DNA from: Amborella trichopoda
Lineage: Eukaryota > Streptophyta > Magnoliopsida > Amborellales > Amborellaceae
Assembly: GCF_000471905.2 (NCBI RefSeq)
Contig: NW_006497083.1
Coordinates: forward strand, 3,034,339-3,098,338
Direction: 5' to 3'
Length of the DNA stretch: 64,000 bases
Below are positions 11,301-21,100 of the stretch, one piece after another (positions within the stretch are counted from its first letter, which is position 1; each line of letters starts with the position of its first letter). Position numbers and translations under genes: made by a program. The notes beneath the pieces are model-generated. The model searched no databases, was not told the origin of the DNA, and worked only from the letters and a program-made list of their open reading frames with translations.

Positions 11301-14300
11301 ACTCTATTTCTCTCTCTCTTTCCTATGATTTTTCTCTCCCTATCTTCTCTCTCCTCGTGTGAATCTCTCTTTATCCCTAGCTTCTCTCTCCTCATGTGGA
11401 TCTCTCTTTATCCAGCCCCCAAATCTCTTTCTAAATCCTAAGTCCATATGAAGAGGACTTCTTTCCTTATGCTCACGTTATCCCAAGTCCATATCCTATC
11501 TAAGAGATAAACTTCTATCATTTTAACAAACTCAATAAAATGGATTTTCAAGGATAAATCTAAGATAAGCATTGCCAAAAACAAAAATGTACCACCTTCA
11601 ATGCCCACCTCCCACTTCCTAAAAAAGTAATAATAACCCATAAAAAAAAAATTAAAGAGCCAATTTTTGTCTGCATCAGTAGAGCAATACAATATGGAGA
11701 AAACTGGGGATGAGACATGTAAATTAGACATAACACATCCAATGCTCATATGGCAATCTCATGACCATCATCATCAAAGCCTTTATCCCAAGTAATTGGG
11801 GTCGGCTACATGAACCATGTTCCTCCATTCTTCTCTATTGGTCATATCCTCAGTAAGACCAAAGGTCACCATATCTTTTCTCACTACTTCTATCCATGTC
11901 TTTTTGGGCCCCTTACTGTTTTAGAGCCTTCACATGAAATAGGTTCAAGATTCATGATAAGATGTGGAAAAGTTTTAAGCTGACTGCTTACCTAACACAA
12001 CCCACCTCCTTTACCCGGGACTTGAGACAGGTTATGGAAAAATTTAAGGTCCTCACCTTTCTTAGACTATACCTTCATATGGCAATCTATCAACAAAATT
12101 AACAAAATTCTTGTGTGTGTGCTGAAAATCTCTAATAATCAAGCAGATCTACCAACCTACACAAATGATATGCATAAATACTAATGCTCATAACCCCAAT
12201 CAGCAAACATTTGAAGGTGATAACAAGACATTAGTAAAAGTTACCTTCTCACATACGACCGTGCGGCGAGGAACAAAATAGACAAAATATTCTCTTTGAA
12301 GTCCTTGGGAAACATCATGTTGAATATGTGAAGAAATAAACTTCATCAAATTGATTTCAGAGCGAACAAGGTAAAGTATACTTCTACAATCAGATTGAAT
12401 AGGCTCTCCCAAAATATGCCGCAAATTTTCCACAGCATGTTCCTGTCAGTTATACAAAAATATAACAATCAAGAGGAGTAACTAAGAATTGCACCTCCAG
12501 GGACAAAGCCATTATAAGTTCTTCCAACAAAAATAGAAGTAACTTTTTTCTTTTATAGAAGAAAAAAGGATAAAAAGAGGAGAGACTTATTAGAAGAACA
12601 TATAGAAAGATATTTCATGCATTCAACAGGTAATATCATGTTTTGCATTTGTCATTCAAGCAACGTTAAGCCTCAAGAAAAAACCACAAAATAAATCAAA
12701 GGAAGATTCTATATAACTCAATAAATCAAAGCTTTGACATAAAATGACAGTTCTTTGGTCACTTGGTCACTGGATGCGGTTAGCATAAGGCCTAGGCTCT
12801 ACGATAAAAGTAAAGCCGCATCTCAAAACCCCAAAAATGCATTTCCGGAACAAGAGACCCCTGTGATGGTCTGGAAATCTATTTCCAGCCCTATGCTAGC
12901 CTTTTTGTTGATAATAAAGGGAGAATGTAACTTTTTAGAAGTAAAGAATTGTTAATTTAGTGAATCCAGGCTTCAAGAAGTAACAAAATGACTACTTTGA
13001 TTTTACTTGAATGAATAGTGTTCATGGTTTTCTGCCAGAAAATAATTGGATTGAGTGGCAAATTAAAGTCCATGTACTACATTGAGCCAGATTTATTTGG
13101 ACTATTTATTAGACAAAAGAAAATTATATGGAGTGTGGGCCAGTTTTCTTTCTTACACTGAGCACCCAGCTTGTTGGCTGCCCTTTCACCTTTTCTCTCT
13201 TGCTCCAAGAGCCCGGTTTGTGAGTTGCCAACTTTCTTTCTCTCTTTGAGCACCCAGCACTTCTTTTCTTGGTTCTGATCCAGTTCTACTAGACTTGGAA
13301 CGGACTTTACCTCTCTTCCCATCCCAGAAGATGAGCACCTGGTTTGTGGGTGGCTTCCAATCTGTTTTGACACTTAGTCTAGTTAGGTCTCTTCACCTCC
13401 TTTTGCCAACCCCCCCACCCCTCCTAGCTTTTCTTTATAAATTGTACATAGGCTTTCTTCCAACTCTCCCCCTCTCCCTGTCTTCCCTTCTACCTTCCTA
13501 CCCAATCTCCCTCACTATATACCTTTGCTGCGTTTCATTTAGCCAATTTCCCCAGTCTATCCTCCATCACACCTTTTCGCTCCTTTCTTCTTTGTTACCC
13601 TCCATCAGTTTTCTCAAGAGGCAGAGTTTCCATCTTGCAGATAACCTACAACTCTCCTCTGATTCTTTCTTTTTTGATTAAACAAAATCATTTTTTGTAG
13701 AAGAGGATCCAGTTTGTCGCTTCCATCCACTCACTTCTTGTGAGTACATATTGCAGTTATCTATAAATTGACATAGTGTCAATAATTTAAAAAAGAAAAT
13801 TATATGGAGTGTGTTACTGAGATTTTGCTGAAAACAAGTTGGATAATGCCCTAAATGTTCCTTTAGTGTGCTTCCAGCTTCATTTCCAGATGAAAGAGCA
13901 GGACCTAAAGAATGTTACCTTGCAAAATATTCAATCTTCGTCTAGGCTTCCACTTAAGCTGCGGTACTAAGTAATCAACGGATTCACACTAAAAGGACAA
14001 AGTGGAAGGTTTATATTATGAGCATTTGACGCTAACCCAATCGAGCCTGTTCAACACAAAACATAATTCTCACTTTTTTTTGTTCTTTTTTTTCTCAGTC
14101 TGTCCCTTTTTCTTGTGGAGCAGGATTTGGAAGGCAAATGGTTCAAGCATGTTCCATTTGCATAATTTAATTAGGTCCAAGAATGCAATTAAGTATAATA
14201 CAAGGGTTAGATGCCACACATGAATGATATGAACTAAATTACAGAATAGTTTTGAGATGAACTGATCAACCACCTTTTGAAACTTCAATTTCCGTAGAAT

Positions 14301-14827
14301 CAAACGCATATGTCAAGCCAATGGATTGATTTATAAAGGTTAAAGGAAAACAATACCATGATTGGTATAGATAGCTATAGAACTCAAAGCACCATCTTTT
14401 GCAGCAAATTATACGACAAAACACTGAGTAAAACACTACTTACTTTCAGAAGTGAAAACTGTGTGATGAGATTAAGAGAACCGCTGAGTTTGGGATCAAC
14501 AAGAAGTAGCTTCCTTCCTCGTATCTAAATTCAATTAAAATCAAGCAATCATATAATTTTAAGTCAGGGGATCAAATAAAAATTATCAGACAAATCTTTC
14601 AAGAAAATTGGCGATAGATAAACTGGGACACTCACATTTTTTAGTATGTTGATGAGCTCCTTTCGAGATTGCTCCCTGATCATGAAAGTACGAGAGAGAA
14701 AATAAAAAATCAGAGAATTGTAGCTTGTTTTATTATATAAACTGGAATAGGTAAAGGAATGAAATTTTTCAGACCTGAGAGAAGTGAGATTCAGAGGGGC
14801 ATTGTCCAAGCTTGGAATTTGGGCCAT
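5390..14827 (-). CDS. VPS33: VPS33 vacuolar sorting protein, N-terminal exons 1-8 (partial)
   Basis: Sec1/Munc18-family subunit of the HOPS and CORVET tethering complexes, which bind SNAREs for fusion at the vacuole and late endosome. Eight exons join in frame: 14775-14827, 14636-14675, 14444-14524, 12245-12442, 10839-10949, 10684-10749, 5559-5663 and 5390-5434. They total 699 nt (233 codons), all with AG/GT borders. The start is the ATG at 14827: MAQIPSLDNAPLNLTSLR. Later blocks include LLLVDPKLSGSLNLI, YLVRSEINLMKFISSHI, REYFVYFVPRRTVVCEK, GDTSSLWHIAKAIHKLE, FGLIPNVRAKGKAS and VGVPEINTLILLDRE. These are the known order and sequence type of plant VPS33 (about 590 aa). The next exon was not found down to position 1, so the gene either continues off the left edge or is broken there. 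No stop or frameshift is seen in the exons. Introns hold many repeats. Confidence 0.88.
5664..8141. other. VPS33 intron 6, left part
   Basis: Mostly AT-rich. Two patches, at about 6655-6715 and 7190-7230, are rich in AACCGGTT-like words and may be transposon ends. From 7430 to 8100 the sequence is pyrimidine-rich and a phrase near 7667 (CTCTCTAAAACCAACA) recurs near 7795. Short open frames here show no recognisable domain. Confidence 0.4.
8142..8167 (+). repeat. (CT)n microsatellite at the edge of an assembly gap
   Basis: A CT dinucleotide run that ends directly in the N run. Confidence 0.9.
8168..8197. other. Assembly gap (30 N)
   Basis: Thirty N between a (CT)n run and GTAAC/ACGTACTT tandem repeats, so the gap probably reflects repeat sequence that could not be resolved. 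Confidence 0.99.
8198..8352 (+). repeat. GTAAC and ACGTACTT tandem repeats, then (CT)n
   Basis: Four tandem GTAAC-like units (8205-8222) and TACGTACTT units (to about 8250), then a (CT)n run of about 60 bp (8291-8352). Confidence 0.85.
8353..8924. other. VPS33 intron 6, no gene recognised
   Basis: C-rich start, then AT-rich sequence. Nothing recognisable. Confidence 0.4.
8925..9336 (+). repeat. 206-bp direct tandem duplication
   Basis: The unit starting GAGAGCAATTT at 8925 recurs at 9131 with only scattered substitutions and runs to about 9336. It includes CCACAAGTATGATCATAAAA and GGAATTTGTGCATTTTCTGG in both copies. It lies inside VPS33 intron 6. One frame stays open across each copy (block FHKYDHKRTLPPY), but I do not recognise a protein family. 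Confidence 0.9.
9337..10683. other. VPS33 intron 6, right part
   Basis: An open stretch at 9407-9607 (block SLLEAGVVQEWEQDW) has no family I recognise and may be part of the same unknown insert as the 206-bp repeats. A GC-richer patch at 10265-10380 is also unassigned. The rest is AT-rich. Confidence 0.35.
11762..11912 (-). pseudogene. RTE-clade LINE reverse transcriptase C-terminus
   Basis: The minus strand encodes an open C-terminal segment: KKTWIEVVRKDMVTFGLTED, then REEWRNMVHVADPNYLG and a stop at 11783-11785. This block is the characteristic end of plant RTE-type non-LTR retrotransposons. It is followed by a short GATGATGATGGT tail, the kind of simple-repeat tail this clade uses instead of poly-A. 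It lies in VPS33 intron 4, in the same orientation as the gene. The rest of the element (endonuclease and RT core) is absent, as expected from 5' truncation. Confidence 0.75.
11913..12075 (-). repeat. RTE/SINE-like repeat continuation
   Basis: Contains CCACCTCCTTTACCCGGGACTTGAGAC-type sequence (short parts only are diagnostic), seen alongside RTE/SINE ends in plants. Assigned by memory of the repeat type, so tentative. Confidence 0.35.
13115..13137 (+). repeat. 23-bp direct repeat, left copy (target-site duplication)
   Basis: Begins AAAAGAAAATTATATGG and is identical to 13791-13813. The A-rich start matches the L1 endonuclease target preference. Confidence 0.85.
13138..13790 (+). mobile_element. 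653-bp retroposed block between 23-bp duplications
   Basis: A pyrimidine-rich segment lies exactly between two identical 23-bp repeats, inside VPS33 intron 3. Long duplications starting AAAA, with an A/T-rich end just before the right copy, are the signature of LINE-type target-primed insertion. The insert has several copies of GAGCACCCAG/GAGCACCTGG and long CT-rich runs. It contains no recognisable domain. It may be a reverse-transcribed transcript or a SINE-like or truncated LINE 5' segment. Confidence 0.65.
13791..13813 (+). repeat. 23-bp direct repeat, right copy (target-site duplication)
   Basis: Identical to 13115-13137. Confidence 0.85.
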
Positions 14828-15160
14828 CAAGGCCTGCAAAGCGAATTATCCTCTCTCTCTCTAGAAAAACCTGTAATCCAATGTAGCCCCTTGCTCTGGG
14901 CCTTCAACAGAATGGATTTCCCTCCCCCATCCCCCTCTCTCTCTCTCTCTCTACAAAAAAAACCTGCCCCCTCTCTCTCTCTCTAAAAAACCTCTAATCG
15001 AATGGATCCTCTCTCTCTTTCTAGAGAAACCTGTAAACGAATGTAATGTATCCTCTCTCTCTCTCACTCACTCACGAGTGTCAAACCCCGCTCTCTCTTT
15101 CGCTGTCTCATACGGATCACACGGGTATTATGCTCCCGAGGAGCATAATCTACGCACGCG
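14828..15160 (-). promoter_or_regulatory. VPS33 upstream/5' UTR region with GA repeats
   Basis: Upstream of the VPS33 ATG the coding strand carries several (GA)n runs between repeats resembling the inverse of AAACCTGTAATCCAATG, arranged at roughly 55-60 bp. GA tracts are common in plant 5' UTRs. No clear TATA box was identified, so the transcription start is not placed. Confidence 0.4.
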
Positions 15161-15261
15161 TGTTGAGTTTTTTTGTGCTTTTTTTTTTTAAGGTGTCCAC
15201 TGTATATTATAAAAGTACGGCGTACTTTTATAAAAGTACGGTATACTTTTATGGTCTCATG

Positions 15262-15505
15262 AAACTTTAGAATTTTAAAAATATTACAAATCATAACTAA
15301 TATATAAAAAATTTTAAAATCTTAAAAATAGATAGTCCAAATAATTTGTTACTAGATACAATATTTTTATGACTTAAAATTATTATTATTTTTAAATACA
15401 TCTCGAGGTCGAGATGATCAATTGAAAGGTTTTCGAACTTCATAATACTCTTTCCTACAATATTTTTTATATGCACCTTACTTCTAGGTTGCAACTTTAT
15501 ATATA
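15262..15505 (-). mobile_element. Truncated MULE-type MITE, inverted copy
   Basis: Reads as the reverse of part of the family member at 15512-15906. Shared words include AATAGATAGTCCAAATAATTTGTTAC, split here by changes, and CTCGAGGTCGAGATGATCAATT. Its far end is near TAGGTTGCAACTTTAT. The intact copy appears to have inserted at its edge. Confidence 0.6.
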
Positions 15506-15511
15506 TTTTTT

Positions 15512-15906
15512 GGAAAAAGTTTATGTAAAGATGCAACTTTGTAATGTAGAACTATAGATGCACCTCAAAAATCCATCAGAAAAGGTAGTTTTAATGTTGA
15601 AAACCCTTTGATTGATCGTCTCGACATCGAGATGTATGACCATTAAAAATAAAAATAAAAATTAAATCTCAAAAATAATACATTTTACAACATACTATCT
15701 ACACCATCCATTTATAAGATTTTCATTCGTTTATAGATCTATGCGATTTTAACCATTTTTGAAATTTAAAATTTTATAATTAGATATAAAAATAGATTTT
15801 GAGATAATCCTAAGAATATTTTACATCAAAATTATATACCATGATAAAATTTGAAAGTGCACGTTACCTCTACAGTTACGGATGCATCTGTATGCCAACT
15901 GCACCC
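15512..15906 (+). mobile_element. MULE-type MITE copy (395 bp)
   Basis: Flanked by the 9-bp direct repeat ATATTTTTT (15503-15511 and 15907-15915). The ends are related inverted repeats: GGAAAAAGTTTATGTAAAGATGCA, and the inverse of GGGTGCAGTTGGCATACAGATGCA. The interior matches the copy at 54527-54919 along its length, including GATCGTCTCGACATCGAGATG and TAGATTTTGAGATAATC. A 9-bp duplication with long inverted ends points to the Mutator superfamily. There is no coding capacity. Confidence 0.75.
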
Positions 15907-15915
15907 ATATTTTTT

Positions 15916-17977
15916 TAATAATCAACAATAATCATGACTATTGTCGAGTAACAATTTGGGTCTTGGGTTTGAAAAATTTATCGAAAGATCTAAATATTGA
16001 ATATTGAACAACCATATTATTTCGAGGTACACTTTTGTTTTATAAAATAAATTAAAGGGACTATTTTGCTTCTTTTTATTGGCAAGCCTATTTTTTCTCT
16101 CTTTAAAAAACACACCATCACCAAAAACAAATTACGTACTCCCTCAAACCTCCTTCTTCCCTCTTCAAAACCAAAGAGAGAGAGATAGTGTTACTGTGTG
16201 AATGGGTGAAGACAACATACGCTCACAAACCCTCATCTTCCCTCTTCAAAACCATAAAGAGATTTTATTAGTGAATGAATGTATGAAGAGAGAGAGACCA
16301 ATGATGAGAGAACATCAAAAGAACGAGATGAGAGAGAGTGACAACTTATGAAAGAAAATCAAAATAATGAGATGAGAGAGAGAGATATATTGTCAGTGAA
16401 TGAATGGATGATGAAGAGCGACAAAGAGAATAGTCCTAATTTATTACCAGGTGCGTGAAATATAAGAGACAGAGAGAGAGAGAGGGAGAGAGATAACTGG
16501 TGCAAGTGAATGGACGAATGAAAATCGAAAGAATAAGGAGCACAACAGTTAAGCAAGTTTTTTCGTGTTTTTTTTTTTTGTTATCATTTGTGTGTGTGGA
16601 GAGAGAGAGAGATTAGAATTCAAAAGGTTATGAAATTATACAAATGAATTACTGATACCAAAGAGGTTGAAGGGAAAACTATAGAGAGAGAGAGTAAAAT
16701 TCATAAGCTCATAGACATATAAATAATAAAATATTGAAAAAAACCTCAAAACCCCATAAAGAGAGAAAGAAACCAAAATGGATAAGAAGAGAGAGAGAGA
16801 GAGAGAGGTGGGAGGGATTTTTTCAACAAGAGGGAAGGTTTGAGCTTGCATGCAATTAGTTTTTTGTGAGGATGAGTTTTTTTTAAAGAGAAAAGAGGTT
16901 TGGGGAGAGAGTACTGATTGGTTTTAAGGATAAGCATTTTTTCAGAGAGAGAAGGAGGGGATGAAAAATTGATAGAAAATATTAATTAAAAAATCAACTT
17001 GCAACCGAAGCATAACCTGGATTTCCAGTTATTCGTATGTGATTCTGGATGAAGCTAAAATCTTTACAGCCACCATATTTGTGACCACCTTATTTGAAAA
17101 GTAAATGGTCTCTCCTAAGACATTCCCATTTTGGAAAGAGTCAATTTTTTTAAAGTTAGTGACAATAGATGATAGGACCTTTAACTGGGACTCAGGTGAT
17201 ACTACCACCACAACCCCAAGCCCATTCTCAAATAGACCATTTACTTTCAGTATAAAGAGGTCACAATCATTATTACCCATTAAATTTCAAATGTGGTGGT
17301 CATTTCAATGAATAGACACGAAGTTCAGAAAAAATTCACAAATTTTGTGACACACCACAAGCCATTTTATTTGACTAGGAGTAATTGTGATTTGTGACCG
17401 CCATGTGACAAAGATGAAGAGTCTATGTCTATCTCTCAGGGAAAGCCCTATGGAATCCAATCCCCCTTACACTTCTTGTGTAATCACATTCACGTGAGGG
17501 CTTCACTTTCATTGTACTCTCATTTAAAATTTAAAATTTAGCATTCCTAGAAGCAAAATAGCGGTTGGAACACCACTTAAAGGGACAAACATATCAGGAG
17601 GATCTCTAAATCTTTTTTGTTCCATTACGATGGTTTCTATGACTAAAATTTTCATAGCTTAAAAGCATCATAAGTTGGCGATGGCAATTTCAAGACGCCT
17701 ACAGTATTGTCCAAACCCCTCGTAGAGGTCAATTGATTAGGTATCGTGAGGGCAATACTCTTCGATACCTTCAAACTTTTGTTATTGTAGACATACTTAT
17801 TACAACATGGTATGATGTTTTTTTATGGACTTTTGATTTCTTATCATGACATAAAAATGTAGAGATCATTTTAACCATGTACAGATGCAAAAAAAAAAAA
17901 AAGTGATTGGCATATAAGATCATTTTGAGTATTTGAAAAATGATCAACTTGTCAAATTTTATAAAGAGAGTGTTATT
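15916..17977. other. Intergenic, GA-rich, no gene recognised
   Basis: 16140-16960 is filled with GAGAGA tracts and imperfect tandem copies of a phrase around CTTCCCTCTTCAAAACC and GAGATGAGAGAGAG. At 17095-17248 a pair of inverted arms (AAAGTAAATGGTCT / AGACCATTTACTTT) encloses about 120 bp. A short minus-strand open frame at 17029-17280 has no recognisable domain. Confidence 0.4.
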
Positions 17978-17982
17978 CACTA

Positions 17983-18190
17983 TGAAGTGAATGTGTAATT
18001 ATCTACTAATTAATTGAGTGGTACAGCAAGGGAATATATAATAGTATATAAGAACAACTGGATAAGGATCCTTGACTGAGTAAATTAAGGATATGGTTAC
18101 ACTCAATATTTACAACAAACCAAAAAATGTCAAAGATATGTTAACCACTCAAATAATATTTTCCAAAGTCAAATGCTCTTTCTCTCAACA
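17983..18190 (-). repeat. 3' LTR of the copia element
   Basis: On the plus strand it begins TGAAGTGAATGTGTAATT and ends CTCTCAACA, giving TG...CA on both strands. It aligns along its length with 23553-23758. Confidence 0.9.
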
Positions 18191-18199
18191 CCCTCCCAC
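18191..18199 (-). other. Polypurine tract of the copia element
   Basis: Reads GTGGGAGGG on the minus strand, immediately before the 3' LTR. Confidence 0.85.
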
Positions 18200-21100
18200 A
18201 AGATGGCGCGCAACTGGACGAATGGGCAAATGGTCTCTTAGAGAATAAAAACGAGTAGGAGATAGGCCTTTGGTAAAGATATCACCGATTTGTGCAAAGC
18301 TGGGACCAAACCGAAATACATAATGAACATTAGGCAACATGTTCTCGAATGAATCGATAATCAATATCAATATGCTTAGTTCGTGCATGAGTACCAGATT
18401 GGATGCTAAATATGTGGCACCGACGTTATCACAGTGAATCACCGGGGAAGAAGGTAAAAATATATGCAAGTCACGAAGTAGAAAGATAGTCCATTGAATA
18501 TCTGTAGTTGTCGTAGCAAGAGCACGATACTCTGCTTCAGCAGTAAACCGAGATACTACAGGTCGCTTCTTTGTGTGCCAAGTCAAGAGATTCGGTCCAA
18601 AGAAAACAAACGTGTCAGAAGTAGAACGATGACTATCCGAGCAGTCAGCCCAATCAACATCAGAGTAAGCCTGAAGTTTCTCATCATAATAACGTTTTTA
18701 TAGTAATTCAAAGATTAGAAATCCCTTTGATACAATGAAGAATGTGTTTAACCACAACGAGGTGTTTGGTGCGAGGTTGGTGCATGGATTGACAAACCTA
18801 ATTAATTGCATAAGTGATATCGAGTCATTGTGAGGTATTGCAATGCCCCAACAATATTGCAATAGCTTGAGACATCACTAAGAGGATCACCATCATAGAG
18901 AGAAAGCTTGGAAGTAGAAGTGACTGGAGAAGAGAAAGGGTTCGCATCAAGCATAGCTAACCATTTAAGGAGATCAAGAGCATACTCTATACCAAGACAG
19001 AAATGGAGGTCACCCAAATCTTTAACCTTAAACCTGTTGCAAAGCTTAACAATAACAACAAATAGAAAATGAGAATCGACCCCTGTTAGTATTATGTCAT
19101 CAACATATAAGAGGTATAATGAGTCCATGGGAGCCATGATGAATGAACATGGATGTGGCAGATGAGCTACACAAGAAACCAAGTTTTAGTAAATAAGAGC
19201 TAAAACCAGTGAACCTGGCTCGAGGAGCTTGTTTGAGACTGTAGATAGCTTTGTGCAGGTGACAAGCACGGTTAGGGTAGTTCTTGTCAACAAAACATGG
19301 GGTTGGTGTATATAAACCAATGTTCACAAAACTGACCGATCTAACTGGTAACTGCCCTGTTAGATCGGAACCAGACAATGGCTTGTCACAGGTTGGTTCC
19401 GGTTTTGGGCGGTTTTGGTGATCAACCGATATTTTAAACTTTACATACAATACTACTCCAAATTTATATTAAATATGTTAGAATGTTTTATTGGTTAGCT
19501 TTGATGGTTAAGTTGCATGTGAATCATGGTTCTAATCCTAGCATTTTTGTGTTTTTTCTTTTAAGAATTCGAATTCATTTCGTCGTTGATTCAAAACATT
19601 TACTGCCCATGAAATTCAAAACATTTACTGCCCATGAGAATCGAACTGGAAACGAATCTTTTTTTTTTAGACCCACTAACTAATACACCATTTACAGTCG
19701 ACAAAAAGAAGGGGCTATATTATATATTACTTAAGTTTTTGCTTCATTTTCTTTGGTCAAGTCGATTTTTTCAACACTATTTTAATATTGTTTACATTAC
19801 GGTAAAAAAAAAATTGGTCAATGATACTTTTATATTTTCCCATCTTTTTCAGAAAATTTTAAAAAATACCCCTTGACACAAATCGATTCGTTAAAATCCA
19901 TTTTTTTCATTAATTTTCAACGTCATTTGAGTGTGTTTTGTTTTAATCACATTCTTTATATGCTTTTCATATTTTCATAGATTGTTTTTTTTATTTTTTT
20001 AACACTTTTTTTTATCGTACGGGACTTGCCCGATTAGAGTGGTTGAATCGACCGGTTTTAGGTCGATTAAATCGCTTCCGGTAACCGTTTCGGTTCGATT
20101 TTACGAACATTGATATACACAACTTCACGGAGTGTACCACATACAAAAGCATTTTTAACATCAAGTTGTTTAATGGGCAAACCACAATTAACTGCATTGG
20201 AAAGAACTGGTTGTATTGTATGGGCTTTAACTATAGGGCTAAACGTTTCCTCATATTCTAAGCCATATCGTTGATTAAACCCTTTAACGACTAAGCAAAC
20301 TTTATATTGTTCAATCGATCTATCAGCATGTTGTTTTAGCTTATACATAACCAACTATATTAGAGGCAGATGAGGCAGGAACCAATGATCATGTGCGCTT
20401 ATTTAAAAGGGCATTAAGCTCATCAACCATAACAACCCTCCAAATGGGATCTTTGACAACATTGGAATAGCAGGTGGGTTCAATGGGTTGGGATGAAGCA
20501 AGCGTGGTTTGAAGGCAAGTAGGAAGCAGATGCCGAGAGGTGAAGTAGTTAAAGGGTATTTTTGGTCGACGGGTCCCATCTATTATGCGAGTGATCATAT
20601 GATGAATGAGAATGAGAGAAGGAGAAGGACTACAGTCAACCGTTGGTATGGATGATTCAATTGATGAAGGCAAGGTCGGGCTAGATTCTAGAGAGGGAGG
20701 CATAGTCGTTGAAGAGGGAATCCGATGAACATTTTGCAATGGAGTGGGCACCTCAGAGAGAGATGCAACAGTGCTAAAGGGTAGAACAATGAAAGAATCA
20801 TGTGGTGAGGAGATAAAAGGAGGTGGATTGAACCAATAGTCTCGAGGGTTGATATTAGTGGGTTGGTCTTCCAATGACAAGCCTGCAAAAGGATAGAGAG
20901 TTTTATTAAAGCGAACATGGCGAGAAAGATAAATGTGACCGGTGGCATGATCAAGACATTTGTATCCTTTGTGTTGGGATCTGTAGCCAAGAAATACACA
21001 AGGAATAGATCTAGGCTCTAATTTATCAGAGATGCGCAAAATATTGTAGTATGGTAGAGTACTAAATAGAATAACTTCATATGGAGACTTGTAGTCCAAA

